A stretch of DNA of 64,000 bases, from the NCBI GenBank assembly GCA_942159475.1, contig OW804096.1, forward strand, positions 90,685,784 to 90,749,783, in the 5' to 3' direction. Of this stretch, positions 53,273 to 64,000 are shown in pieces (positions within the stretch are counted from its first letter, which is position 1; every line of letters begins with the position of its first letter). The notes beneath the pieces are model-generated. The model was not told the DNA's origin. It saw only the letters and a list, made by a program, of their open reading frames with translations, and ran no database searches. The translations under genes and the position numbers were made by a program. Source of the stretch: Sthenelais limicola. Taxonomy: Eukaryota; Annelida; Polychaeta; Phyllodocida; Sigalionidae.

Positions 53273-55894
53273 ATGTCGAAGCCTGGCGACGACATCATCG
53301 ACCTGGACGTCTCCGGCGACTCCGTAGAGGTGGCCATGGAAGACGAGAATGAGTTGTTGGGTGACGGAACCGGATTGATCGGCCTCACGGCCATGAAGAT
53401 CAATGAAGGTGACGACACCTCGGCAACCGAGGAGGATGGTCCGGTCGATCCGGCGCGGCCTAAGCGAGGTCGTGCTGCTGATAGACCGGAGACTAGGTCC
53501 CAGTCCAACTCCCCGGCTAAGTCCGCTAGGACTACGGGTGAGCGTGGAAGGGATTTGGAGCGTAAGCACAACCTCCGAACAGTAACCGTGAGTGTGGAGC
53601 GTGTTCCGCTGAACGCTGCCTCCACAAGTAAGAGCTATGATGCATCGTCTCCGGCTTCGGCTTCTGGCAAGTCCGGGACCAGTACCAGCCCTGGTACAGT
53701 GTCCAAGACTCAGGCCGGAAAGAAGAAGCCAGTTGTGAAGGTGCATCGCCAGCGAATTGAGCACAAGACCGAGTTGTATGCGTTGAAGGAATCACAGTGT
53801 GATATCCATGGCCTGTTGACTGCAGGCACCGGAGTCCTTCCCATCAACCCGGCCCATGACTCCCCGGGAGTCCGTGTTCCCCTGGCTGACGAGAGTGAGG
53901 ATGAGGATACGGAGTTTGCTGACGATCTCCTGATGGACCGCTTTGAGACCCGTCAGTGGCCCAGCCTAGTTCGGCAGGATGCTCTGGATCCAGGAACTTA
54001 CCAGAAAGTGTGGGATGCCGCTAGCATCTGGGAACCCGGATTCCGGTGTCCTTTTGCTATTTGCCGTCACAAAGGGATGAATCCTTACAGGATTTGTGTC
54101 TTTCGCACAAGGCCCCGCCTGTTCCGGCATCTGTGTGAGGAGCACGCCCCCAATCGCATGGTGTGGGAGTGTCCCTCCAAAAGATGTAAGCAGAAGGTAG
54201 ACCGCCGGATCGAGTTGGTCCGCCATCTCCAGTACGGAGAAGTGGTGGCTCACAACATGGGATTTGCGCTGGCTGCGGAGAAGGTGATGAAGCTGTCACC
54301 GTCGATTCAGGTGAACCATCTGTTCAGTCGGATGGCTTACCTAACGTCAACAGACCTTCAGGTGATCCGGCGGAAGGCTACACACAAGTTTGTGAAGCCT
54401 AAGGCCGTGGCTGCCCCTCCTTCTCCAGCTCCCTCCACTTCTAGTACGTCGAGTTCCACTCCGTCAAAGAAGAAGAAGAGGAAGAGGAAGAGATCGCGCT
54501 CGCACTCCGGCTCTAGCGAGCATGAAGGCTCTCCTGTCCCCACGAAGAAGAGCAAGAAAGTGAAAACCCTGACTGCCGTAGCCAAGCAGGAGGTCACGGA
54601 CATGGAAGCTAAGCTCCCGGAGCAAGCTGCCGCGTGCCATGTAATACAGCAGTCTAGTGCGGATGTTGGGGAGGCTCTCGAGCTGGCTCAGGCTGCCCTA
54701 ACAGACGTCGAGACCCAGGTCGGCACTGCTGTAGACCGGTTGACGGAACCTCTACAGGCGCTGGAGGCTGTGCGAGAGTCCATCGGGGAGTTAGCTGCTC
54801 TCCGTGAGGAGAATCGCACCCAGTCGCACCTGATTAGAGACTTGAAGGCAAGTCTTCACCGGAGATCTCTAGAGGAATCTCTAGATCTCTTAGATCTCTA
54901 GAGGAAACCGTTCCCTGCCAGCAGATTTGGAGGCCAACGGTGTGTCAGCGCCTGACACAAGTGAGGATCGTGAGCCCTCCGGCTCCGTCCAAATAGGCCC
55001 CAGCAGTGCAGCTGGCAGTCCGGTCAGGAGAAATCCTTTGACCACTGCCCCCGCTCAGTTGACGGATACGGATCGCTACTTGTGGATGGGTCAGATGATG
55101 GCTTCATTCATGAGTGCTCCGCCTCCTATGTCCCTGCCCATGGCCGGACCGTTTCCTGGTTTCGGGAATCCCGGCATGAGTCCGTTAACCCATTGAGGAT
55201 GGGGGCAGTTTACACATTATTTGCCTGGCTGACGGGGGCCCTTTTCCCCCTTTTTGGGCTTCAGGACGGGTGTTTAACATGAGGTTTAGGGTATAGAAAC
55301 ACTTTAAGAATATTTTCTTCAAATAATATGTGTCATATGTACATCGTTTAATAGGTGTAAACAGTTATTGATCATATTTTTTCATAATTTCTAGAATTTG
55401 GTCTTCAATAATTAAAATGATGGGTCTCAATTGGGTGCAATATGGTGGCAACCTTGCTCCAAATTCACTTTCCAGCATTTACATATGTTAGTTATGACGT
55501 CATCATTATTGTCTCCATGACAACATACATATACAAATATTTCTTGTGTGTTTGTATACATATATTTTAAATTTCATCAAAATCTGTTTATTTTTCATTA
55601 AGTTATGCCCCCTTCAATTTATGAAAAAAAATGATGCCTTGAGGCATCACCCCGTCCCCTGAGCCAAATTATGTGTGATGCCTTGGGGCATCAGCCCGTC
55701 CCCTGAGCCATTTTAATGTTGATGCCTTGAGGCATCAGCCCGTCCTCAATGGGTTAATGATAGCCTCCCTAGCACACATGGGAAGCCCATTGCGGGGTCC
55801 GGCTCCGGCTTCTCAAGGTGCCCCTCCAGAGGATATGGAGGATTCAGGTAGTACCCACAATGAGACGCCCGGAGACGAGCAGCAGCCACTGTAG
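53273..55894 (+). pseudogene. ORF3: zinc-finger/coiled-coil protein of the Gypsy element
   Basis: The first frame (53273-54901, 542 codons) has an acidic, Ser/Pro-rich N terminus. It then has two C2H2-like zinc sites at about residues 257-325 (CPFAIC ... FRHLCEEH and WECPSKRC ... RHLQYGEVVAH), a nuclear-localisation-like SKKKKRKRKRSRSHS at about 396, and a heptad-rich helix at about 430-530. A local duplication of TCTCTAGA-type sequence near 54880 shifts the frame. Coding then continues from about 54903 to 55188, and after the TTAA-flanked MITE to TAG 55892-55894. I do not recognise the family. It lies where env would be, but no signal peptide or transmembrane segment is seen, so it looks nuclear rather than envelope-like. 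Confidence 0.75.
55189..55753. mobile_element. TTAA-flanked MITE (piggyBac-like)
   Basis: 565 bp flanked by TTAA (55185-55188 and 55754-55757), with inverted ends CCCATTGAGGAYGGG. Ends starting CCC next to TTAA are typical of piggyBac. Removing it with one TTAA restores the ORF3 frame to its stop. The right end contains three copies of GATGCCTTGRGGCATCA, each a near-perfect palindrome, each followed by CCCGTCC (about 55634-55745). Confidence 0.85.
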
Positions 55895-56433
55895 GATGAC
55901 GAATCGGATTGACCCTGGACTCTGGAACCTGGACACGAACTTGACATGGCGGACCTGAACCAAACCTGACGCGGAACGCCCTTGGACCGCGATAGACCAC
56001 GGATCGGCTCGGATTGACTTTGATGCTGACCCCGTTTGACCCCGGAAAACCCTTTGATTCGCGGAAGACTGTATGCTGTGATGTTCTAAAGAAGTTTTGG
56101 TATAGTAGAAAGTAAATTTTTTTAACCTGTGCTGGATCATGTTTTGTACATAGATAGGACTCTGGAAGCTCCTTGTTGTCGAGATGCCGCTGGACGGTTA
56201 AAAATGTTTTCGAAGCTTAAAGTTATGACTTCTACTTCTACTTACGGAGATGTTGCGACTTGTTAACTATGTAGTGAGGACACATATATGCTCCTGCTTG
56301 TACTTGTTTGCCATGTGAATTCTCTTTTTATAACTTCTTAGAACATGTTACTTATTCACTTCTTTTAATAATTTATGCCTCCGGAAGATTAATTTACTGT
56401 TGGGTAAAAATCTTTAAATTTTGGAGGGGGTAT
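55895..56433 (+). promoter_or_regulatory. 3' non-coding region and polypurine tract
   Basis: No gene in this stretch. The purine-rich TTGGAGGGGG at 56421-56430, three bases before the 3' LTR, is the likely polypurine tract for plus-strand priming. Confidence 0.7.
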
Positions 56434-56917
56434 TGTAGTGAATACGGTTTTAAATAGATCCGAGATAATTGGTCTGACCGGGTGTTGCTATAATTGGGTG
56501 CACGCGCTCCTGGCTCAGAAATGGCCTTTCGGATTCCCGCCTTTTCTTACTTGGACAGAGTTCCAGTAAACCATTATCAAAGGTAACTTAAATCTAGTCA
56601 ACTCTTTTACCATAATGTGTCTTAGAGTGCTTCCGGATGCTCCGGTAAGACTCTGTGTTGTTTCACTGTGTTACTCCTATGTATAACCATGTTAACTGTT
56701 TGACTCTCAACACCTGCAATGATCGTGTACCATAATTGCCACTTGTCCTCTGAGGCCAATACCTGGTCACCTCTGTTGGGTCCGATAAACACTATCGGAC
56801 ATGGTTTGTTTGGAGAATAAAGCCCGTGATACCCAAAGAGCTGTGTGTCTGGTCTTCTTTCCCTTCGCGAGAATAGATATATCGAACTTGGGTAGTGTGA
56901 GACGGAAAAACACTACA
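56434..56917 (+). repeat. 3' LTR
   Basis: 484 bp, direct copy of the 5' LTR, followed by the CCAAC duplication. Confidence 0.95.
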
Positions 56918-56922
56918 CCAAC

Positions 56923-58436
56923 TATATTTTGACGTCAGTATACTTAGTACATGTACATGTAATATACCTCATATTTCCTATCTATGTAAGAAACATTTTA
57001 CTAAAAACAGGGTTTTTAAAAGCAAAGAACATACCATCAGTGTGATCGCGTCGTGCTCTTACACGTAAACCATTGGATATTCCACTTTAAGTTAATGTTT
57101 CATTAGTTTGACATAAGAAGTTTCCCCACAGACACTATTCAGTTGAGAAACCATGTGAAATCTAGGACTACATTTCATGAGTATTACCAGTTTGCCCAGT
57201 ATATTCAGCGGAAACAAAACCTTATTTACTTTATAAATGATAGCTCTCACGAAACAAGTTGACTAATATTCATAACCAAGGGTTTGCGACCTTTTCTGAT
57301 TGTGACGTCAAAAATGTTAATATCATTTGCAAACTAAGGCAGTATGATATTATGAAAAGAATCATTCACAATACTGTTGTAAGAACAACCCAAGGCTCAC
57401 TAACATATTCTCACTTCCGAAATCTGCTGAATAATAAGGGTCATAAACGGGTAGTCATGGGAGATGACCGTAAACCAGGCAGTTCCCTCTGGATCGATGA
57501 GCATGAATTCATACATGATAATACAAACGTTTAGAAGTATAGTATGGAAATATTGCAGACATACAAGAATGTCCTTTCAGCAAACCTATTCCCATATCTG
57601 ATGGGAAAATATATAGAGTCGTATCTGAATAACAGGGATGCCAAACAATGGCGTCGAAAAATTATCTGCACCCTTTCTTCCGTACACGGTTTGTATAAAC
57701 TATTCCTCTGATGCTATTGGCAATATCATCTGATGCGATCTGTATTCATCACTCACGTGTTCATGATGGAAGGACACACGTAGTGGATACGATCACGAAC
57801 CAGAGTCCCATATCCAAGGAGACTGCTGTTCACATAATCAAGATGAATGGTCACGGCTATGGGTTGTACAGAAAACCTCCATCTATGTCACAGATTTCCC
57901 CGAGGTTTGTTTGATTTCAAAGTGGCAGTGAATCATATCACACCTACATTATTGATGAGTTGGAAATTGAAGTGTGACTTAGGTTATATCTCTGCGTACA
58001 TTGTCTCTTGTGAGAGCAAATTGTGAACCTGTGGAAACCGGTAACCATTAAGCAGTGAATCCTCTACTTATGACATACCCCAATCTATGCCATTGTGGCA
58101 TCAGTGAAGAACTGAGTTAGTGTTACGACATTCTTGGTGCCAATGATTAAGGATATAATGGCCCAACCCTAGTGGCGGTTTGATGTTATATTAGGCAGAT
58201 AGGAGGAATGAGGCTCTTTCCTTTCGCTTGAGACTTTGTAGAGCTTCAATCATGTGCCACCTGGCTATGATTGATTGCCCGTTATGGTCAATGTTGTATT
58301 TATTCCACACTTGGAACATCAATTAATGCTCATATTCAATCACTCTTAGTTGGAAAGGCCTGATAGCCTGGTATTGGAGGCTTGGGAATGTATCCTAGGA
58401 ATAAAAAGGACAGATTATACAAAAGCATTTCCAACT
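56923..58436. other. Flank with degraded coding remnant
   Basis: Mostly non-coding AT-rich sequence around the pseudogene-like chain at 57259-57914. Nothing else is recognised. Confidence 0.5.
57259..57914 (+). pseudogene. Degraded, unrecognised ORF chain
   Basis: Three consecutive open blocks read as one broken protein: 57259-57534 (ends TAG), 57535-57707 in the same frame, and 57711-57914 after a one-frame shift. Composition is protein-like (SLTYSHFRNLLNNKGHKRVV, LMGKYIESYLNNRDAKQW, RVHDGRTHVVDTITNQ) with normal charged residues. I cannot name the family. It could be a dead transposon gene or a processed fragment. Chance open frames remain possible. Confidence 0.3.
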
Positions 58437-58441
58437 TAGGC

Positions 58442-58673
58442 CGGGCCCACACATTCAAGAACTCACAATTCGTACGAATTGGGGAGTCACGAAAAGTCCA
58501 AAATTGTGCCTATGAATTGTCGTAAGAACCCACGATTTGTCATATGAATTGGAGGTTTCTTCCTAAGAAAGCCCACACATTACCGAACTCAAGTATGTTT
58601 CTTAACAATGATTTTGAATTCATAAGAATTGTCTTACGGCCAATTCGGCTCTCAGTTCTTGAATGTGTGGGCC
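58442..58673. mobile_element. 232-bp MITE with GGGCCCACACATTCAAGAAC ends
   Basis: Perfect TIRs of about 21 bp at both ends. The interior has palindromic ATTCGTACGAAT-type and CATAAGAATT motifs, so the whole unit folds back. A related inverted end (CGTGAATGTGTGTGCGGGGC) occurs at 60943-60962, and degenerate GACAAATCGT/ACAAATTG motifs fill the interval, so a larger related element may span 58.4-60.97 kb. Confidence 0.65.
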
Positions 58674-59329
58674 CAATATTCAAGTGGTGTACACACAGAG
58701 CTGATCTGGGCGTTACGACCAGTCATACAATTTAATTTAGTTGTAAAGTTCTAAGACAGATCGCACGACAAATTGAGGCATTTTTGGTGACCTTTGGCCA
58801 AACCTCCCCTATACCACAGCCGAATCAGTACTTTTGTGACAAATCATACGATTTGGATTTGACTTTCATTTCTACGACAGATCGTTCTTGTATGGGTCAG
58901 GATAAGATCAGTCATAGGGACCAATATTAGGATCTGCGACTAATCGTGGGGGTGCCCTTGAATTTCCAAATATTGGAAATTCGTGACAAGATCCACGATC
59001 GTCCATAGGATTTGAAATGTTAACAGGCAGGCAACTTTCAAATACTAGAAGTTCACTAACTTTTGGAGTATCAGCCCTAAGACAAGTCATATTACTTTGT
59101 GGTAATTTGTAGGAATTCTAAGACAAATCGTGGATATATATGTGTAATTGGCAAAGACAGGTCATAGAGTGATACTATGACAAGACAAATTGTGGGACAC
59201 GACTTTCCATTAAATGGGAAAAAGAATTATTCAACTGATTCAATATTCTCATGAGTTAGGAAATGCGTACATTATTCATCTGCAAAGTGCTATAATATAC
59301 TAGCAAAGTACCTGTCCTCCGGACGGTCG

Positions 59330-59660
59330 CCCTCTCTCCCACACTTCCCCCTCTCTCTGTTTTCCCTCTTCCTCTTCTTTTGTCTCTCATACCTTTTACA
59401 CCTCCCCTCTGCTCTCCAATTCCCCCAACCTCTTCCTCCCCTCTTCTTCACTCTCCCTCTTCCGACTCTCCCTCCCCCTCTCTCCCCTCCCCCTTTCCTC
59501 TCCTACACCCTGTTTTCCCTCCCCCTCTTCTCTGTCTGTCATATCTTTTTCCCTCCCTGATTTCCCAACCCTCTCCCTCTTTTTCACCCTCCCCCTCCCT
59601 CCCCTCCCCATCCTGCACCTTCTCCCACCCTCTTTTCCCTCCCCCTCTTCTCTGTCCCTC
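59330..59660. repeat. CCCTCTCC-rich pyrimidine minisatellite
   Basis: Imperfect tandem CCCTCCCCCTCTTCTCTGTC-like units. Two larger blocks (about 59500-59560 and 59620-59665) are almost the same. It is the complement type of the purine tract at 4600-4830. The Ser/Pro frame across it is an artefact. Confidence 0.8.
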
Positions 59661-60492
59661 TCCGAGTCCCGTTGCTAGGGACTCTTGTGAGACGTGTTGC
59701 TAGGGAATCCCACGTTGCCTTGAATGATGGGACATGGAGGCATGGCCTTAATCTTTTCTAGTTCCTAACAGGAGCTTTCCCAGGCTATAAAAAGTGTAGA
59801 TATCCTGATTAAAAAGGACTTCAAAATCACATTTTCGACGCAGATACCTTCACAAACCACATAATATAATGTCCCCTGGACAGGGATGACGGACCTGTAG
59901 AGACAAAAAACACATCTGGGGAGAACACAGATTCCCCGAACATGCGTGACAAAAAACCTTTCTTGAGCTTTATATATTAGATTTCAAATTATGTTGACGC
60001 CCTATTTTTTAATTTATGAGAACAGAACTGTATGCCAGATATGTTGGATTCATCTGTCTGAAATCTTGTAAAAAAAATAAGAAAATACACTAAAAACTCT
60101 AAAATTTCTTTCTCAAGTCAAAGTTTGAAAAGATATTATGACTCCTTCAACAAGTTCTGCATCAAAAAGTGGTTCCCAATATGAATGGTGTCCTTTATAA
60201 TAGATATACCCATAGACACACAAATGACCGAAATGAGAAAATACAATTGCAATAATAATGCGATATTTTGTTTTCCCAAACAACTCTATATTATAATATG
60301 CAAGAGCAGTAATTCATAATTCAATTGTGTCAATGTTTTTACTTGTTTAATATAGATGGATTTTTTTATTCATTCCTACCTTTAGTAATACAACTTGATA
60401 CAAGCACACACACTGAGCAAAAACGCTTAAATCCAAGGAGTTTAAAAAGTTATTATGTATACCCCTCCCCCACCCACCAAATCTTGGACGCC

Positions 60493-60526
60493 CTTAAGAC
60501 AATTGGATTAAACCAATTGTCTTAAG
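60493..60526. repeat. Perfect 14-bp hairpin
   Basis: CTTAAGACAATTGG and CCAATTGTCTTAAG separated by ATTAAA. No T run, promoter or gene is adjacent. Confidence 0.8.
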
Positions 60527-61003
60527 AGACCCACAACTTATCGTAGACATGCCTATGACATTAGAATCCCATCAGGACGATAGTGTTCCTTCAGGCCTAA
60601 CAGTGGGCCGACTCCAGGGCCAGAAAAGCCATTAGCATACCAATATCATCTCATCTGTTAGACTCTGATAGGCTGTATGAAAATAATTCTGTCGCAAATA
60701 AAAGTCTGTAAACATTCTCAAGACATTTGTGTGAATGAATTTGTAGCTGAATTCGTAAGTGTGAATCAACAGGTGACAAATTTGTTACAACTGAAATCGT
60801 AACCTACCTAGTTGGTGGCTCAATTCATATTTATATGTGTAGTGCCAAAAAAAACATTACAAAAAAAACCATGAAAACAGCAACCTTACTATGAATTCGG
60901 GCACGAATTGTCCTATTGGGTTAAATTGTACAAACAAAATAATCGTGAATGTGTGTGCGGGGCTTTAATTGAGGCAGCGGCCCTAAGAGGACTGAGGTCA
61001 CAT

Positions 61004-61119
61004 ACACCCACATACCCAGTACGTGTCCTGTACACCCACATACCCAGTACGTATCCTGTATACCCACATACTCAGTACGTGTCCTGTACACCCACATACC
61101 CAGTACGTGTCCTGTACAC
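61004..61119 (+). repeat. 28-bp tandem repeat, about four copies
   Basis: Unit TACACCCACATACCCAGTAC plus GTGTCCTG, repeated four times with few substitutions. Confidence 0.85.
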
Positions 61120-61123
61120 CTGA

Positions 61124-64000
61124 AAGGTCATTAAGTATACCTGCCCCACGATACTGTCTTTTATATAGGTCACACAACTATGCGATTCATGCTACAAATG
61201 TCCACTTTTTTATTAGTTTTTTAAAGTACCGTTTTGAAGTGTTCTTTAGACATTCCACATTTCTATATATTCTTAGAATCCTCCTAATCAAATGTGACAG
61301 TCTCTGCGATTTCCAGTCTAATTGCTTCCTGTTTTGTCATTTCATCATCAATTGTATTTAGTTTCTTTTGTCTTCGATTCACTCTTGATCAGTCTAAATA
61401 GCTTTCTTTGCTTCTCCAAATAAGGGACAGATAACTACTTTGTATTAAACATTTCGTCTTCGATTTTTTTTAAAAAGTAAGAATCTACCAAATCTAGAAC
61501 ATCCAGTGTTGGATACTTTATAATTTAGATGGATTGCCTAAGTCTATCTATGTTTTTCCCATGCTTAGAAAAACGTCTACGTAAGCCATCTTGAGAATAA
61601 CAAAATGTTAGCCTTTCAACAGATCACAAGTCTGTAATACAAGAAAAGAAGGGAATAAGTGGCAACGTTGTCAAAGGCATTGCGTTACAGATGTGGGATA
61701 ATTAGTAATAACAACGCTTCCTATTATTTCTTTATTGCCTTTGTTGGTTAACTGAAATTTTAATGAACGCCTTGTCACGTTACTCATTTTGAATCCGTAG
61801 ATTTAGTTAAACGATGGCGTTGATATTCTAGCCAATTCTCAATCAAATGCCACTAGAAACTCCATAAAACATCATTTGACAAGCACAAAATGTGAAATGG
61901 ATTCAACGCCAGTTTGAATCATGTCTCTATCGGAACTATGGAAATGTATTTCCTGAAATAAATATTAAAAATAGGAAAATTTCACGAAAATACATAACTG
62001 TAATTAATATTAACTGCAAGTCATTGCATCGCATTCTATCCATAGTTAGAATATGGGCGATCTGGTTGCTTTACTCTTTTTGAATGGAAACTATTAAAAA
62101 AAGCTATGTGTTTAATGGCCAATTGTCAAGCTCTACCAGTAGTCTCTCTCTTCTGTCTTGTGCATTCTCCCCAGCAACCCCTCTATTGAAATGGTGGATT
62201 AGTTCAATATTCGTCATCCTTCCTGTCAGTATAACTCAGACCGTTCTTGCCTCCCCCATCATCCATTAATCATGAGAGTTTTGGGTACCCCATTTGAGAT
62301 ATTAAACAGCAGTCAATTATGTATCCACAATGCGGTAATACATATACAAATACCAACTCTTTACGCCGACGAGTTTATGGACGTGAAACATGTTTGATTA
62401 GATATGCGAAGTACAGCTGAGTCTCATACAGCCCTGCCATGACGAGCCGCGCCAAAGCCATAGTTTACTGAGAAATCGATTTTTATTTTCTACATAAAAT
62501 GTATTACGGAGCAATCCTGGAGAGTATGGTGACCTCTCAATGTGGTTATTGCTATTTCTAGTTTCTGCCCCCCCCCCCCCCCACACACACACACTCTCTG
62601 TCTTTTTTTGTCGGGGGGGGGGGCGATGTCGCTGAGTGAGGGTCTATCCTTAAGGTAGTAGGCAACTACAGGAATTAGGCTTCTGTCCTTGTTATGAATT
62701 ACGAATTTAGAAACAACATAGCGTGGGATATGTACAGTTTAATGTACACGGATAATGTACATAGGCAAGTAGAGTAAGAGTTCCTTTCTTGTTTAACGAT
62801 ACACTTATTTTATTGGTTTATCCTACCTCCTACACATAGGCCGGGTGATTATCCCATGGGTACTATTCTAACAGAGACCATCTTTAGACTGGAGTTAGAA
62901 AATATATTTCCAGCTTCACGTATGTCACATATCGGGTCCCCTTCAATAATTCATTGGAATGATACATTATTATGGGGAAGTGTGATGGAATCTTAATGGC
63001 CTGTTTTAGAGTAACGAAATTATACAATGGTTAGTGGAATAAGTGTATCCCTGTCTCTATGTATTCATCTAGCCTCGCTGGCTCATCAACAATGTAGGGA
63101 TCCATACTGAGTGATAATGAATGGTTGTCCCTCAATGATAACATAGCAGTGTGTCCATTTGATGTGCTCCCACCAATAATTGTTTACAGTCCTACATGTG
63201 TTCTAGGAGGCTAACAAAGTGTGCACTAATTACTTACAAGGCCTATGAATTGTAAATGCACTTAGCTGTATGCTTTGTACTTGATATCGCATAATCTCTC
63301 ATGAATAATTAATATACTTTCGAGATATCATTGAAAATGTCAGTGTTGCAAAATAAAACCCTTGTCACCCTCGATTATATATGACCGTTACCTATTGACA
63401 AGGAACATGGTCCAATGTAGGTCTATTGGTAGCAGGAACTATGAAGCCTTCACGCTTTAACAAATCTACCTAAGTAGAGGCCTTTCTATGGTCTATATAT
63501 ATGTCCCCAGGGATCATATCACTACTCATCCCTGGAGGGAAAAAGCAAGGTTCGTGTTTTGATCAGAGACCTAGGGGATCAGGTGGCATATTTCCAGTAG
63601 CAGAGACCATTAACTAACGTTCGGATGTACAGGAACGAGTCCCAACGCTGTATACGAGCTCCACCAATCAAATTAGGGACTGAGTGGGTGATCTAGCTGG
63701 AAGTTGCATGCGGGTAGAGGGTATTGAAAGGTGTCACTGGGGTTTATCAAACGCCTTCCGACACAGCTTCCCCATTATCATTATTATCTGCACCGAAAAC
63801 AACATTTGGAGCCTGTTGGGATCTGGCAATATTAAGGCAGTCTCTGTTTATTTAAAAAACCGGTGTGAAGCACACAAGAATACTACCAGTATGTATTCCA
63901 GACCTAGAAAAAGAAAGTGGTGACACATCCCATCGAATAGAGTCCACCGAAACGATATTAAGATATTTAATTTTAATTATATTTCAGGGATGAATCGGTT
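61124..64000. other. Gene-free right flank
   Basis: AT-rich, no supported gene. A C run followed by (AC)n and then a G run lies at about 62569-62624. Short frames at 61892-62269 and 63684-63923 have no recognisable features. Confidence 0.5.

Larger units (their letters stand above)
45860..56917 (+). mobile_element. Ty3/Gypsy-like LTR retrotransposon with extra ORF3
   Basis: Two near-identical LTRs (TGTAGTGAAT...ACACTACA) flank an 11-kb element with CCAAC on both sides (45855-45859 and 56918-56922). The internal order gag, PR, RT, RNase H, IN is Ty3/Gypsy type, followed by a 1.5-kb spacer and a long extra ORF3. By eye the LTRs differ by roughly nine substitutions and one 15-bp indel, so the insertion is fairly young. 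It already carries several frameshifts, a premature stop, an integrase deletion and two nested insertions (49102-49360 and 55189-55753), so it is non-autonomous. Confidence 0.95.
58674..60966. other. Repeat-rich, gene-free interval
   Basis: Holds the pyrimidine minisatellite at 59330-59660, a hairpin at 60493-60526, and scattered short motifs like those of the MITE. No gene. Confidence 0.5.

Noticed and set aside
53273..55894. ORF3 as an envelope gene
   Set aside because: There is no signal peptide, furin-like site or transmembrane segment. The zinc sites and nuclear-localisation-like cluster point elsewhere.
59380..59703. Ser/Pro-rich reading frame on the plus strand
   Set aside because: It is a pyrimidine minisatellite artefact.
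61004..61119. Four regular repeats as a CRISPR-like array
   Set aside because: Units are contiguous with no spacers, in a eukaryotic context with no cas genes. It is a minisatellite.

Overview
This window is animal genomic DNA built mostly of transposable elements. Canonical GT-AG splice signals, long AT-rich gene-free stretches, microsatellites, and tyrosine-recombinase (YR), jockey-superfamily and Ty3/Gypsy-type elements fit an aquatic invertebrate. The phylum cannot be fixed from this sequence. No host gene, rRNA, tRNA or CRISPR array is recognisable. Almost every long reading frame belongs to a mobile element.

Layout. 1-7.2 kb: gene-free DNA with a ~3 kb terminal-inverted-repeat (TIR) element (3376-6335) that sits inside an AT microsatellite. 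7.4-12.5 kb (+): non-LTR retrotransposon A, in the order NADAR enzyme, SGNH hydrolase, endonuclease/reverse transcriptase. 12.6-16.3 kb: a TIR element with GTTAAC-rich subterminal arrays, a nested MITE and a possible spliced gene. 20.1-33.7 kb (-): a YR retrotransposon (YR1) with split direct repeats, broken by two later insertions. These are non-LTR element B (20761-27807, minus strand), which again carries NADAR and SGNH ahead of its endonuclease/RT, and the 5'-truncated non-LTR element C (28405-31373, plus strand). 37.2-41.6 kb (-): a compact, nearly intact second YR retrotransposon (YR2) with gag, RT/RNase H and recombinase. 41.6-42.8 kb: a foldback element and a MITE. 45.9-56.9 kb (+): a Ty3/Gypsy-like LTR element with both LTRs, a 5-bp target duplication, a mutated pol with a solo LTR inside it, an AT-hook tail after the integrase, and an extra zinc-finger/coiled-coil ORF3 interrupted by a TTAA-flanked MITE. 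57-64 kb: degraded coding remnants, MITEs, a CT-rich minisatellite and gene-free DNA.

The strongest unusual signal is the association NADAR + SGNH + EN/RT, seen twice, in the same order, in two clearly diverged non-LTR elements. NADAR enzymes hydrolyse N-glycosidic bonds, including ADP-ribose attached to guanine. The SGNH fold includes the esterases known from CR1-type ORF1 proteins. I infer that these retrotransposons carry an ancillary enzyme pair that edits or removes modifications on nucleic acid, proteins or nucleotides during retrotransposition. In element B the NADAR domain lies inside the ORF1 protein, after a coiled coil and an RRM-like domain. There ORF1, SGNH, an unidentified 213-codon ORF and EN/RT form one chain with very short gaps or overlaps, which suggests coupled translation from one RNA.
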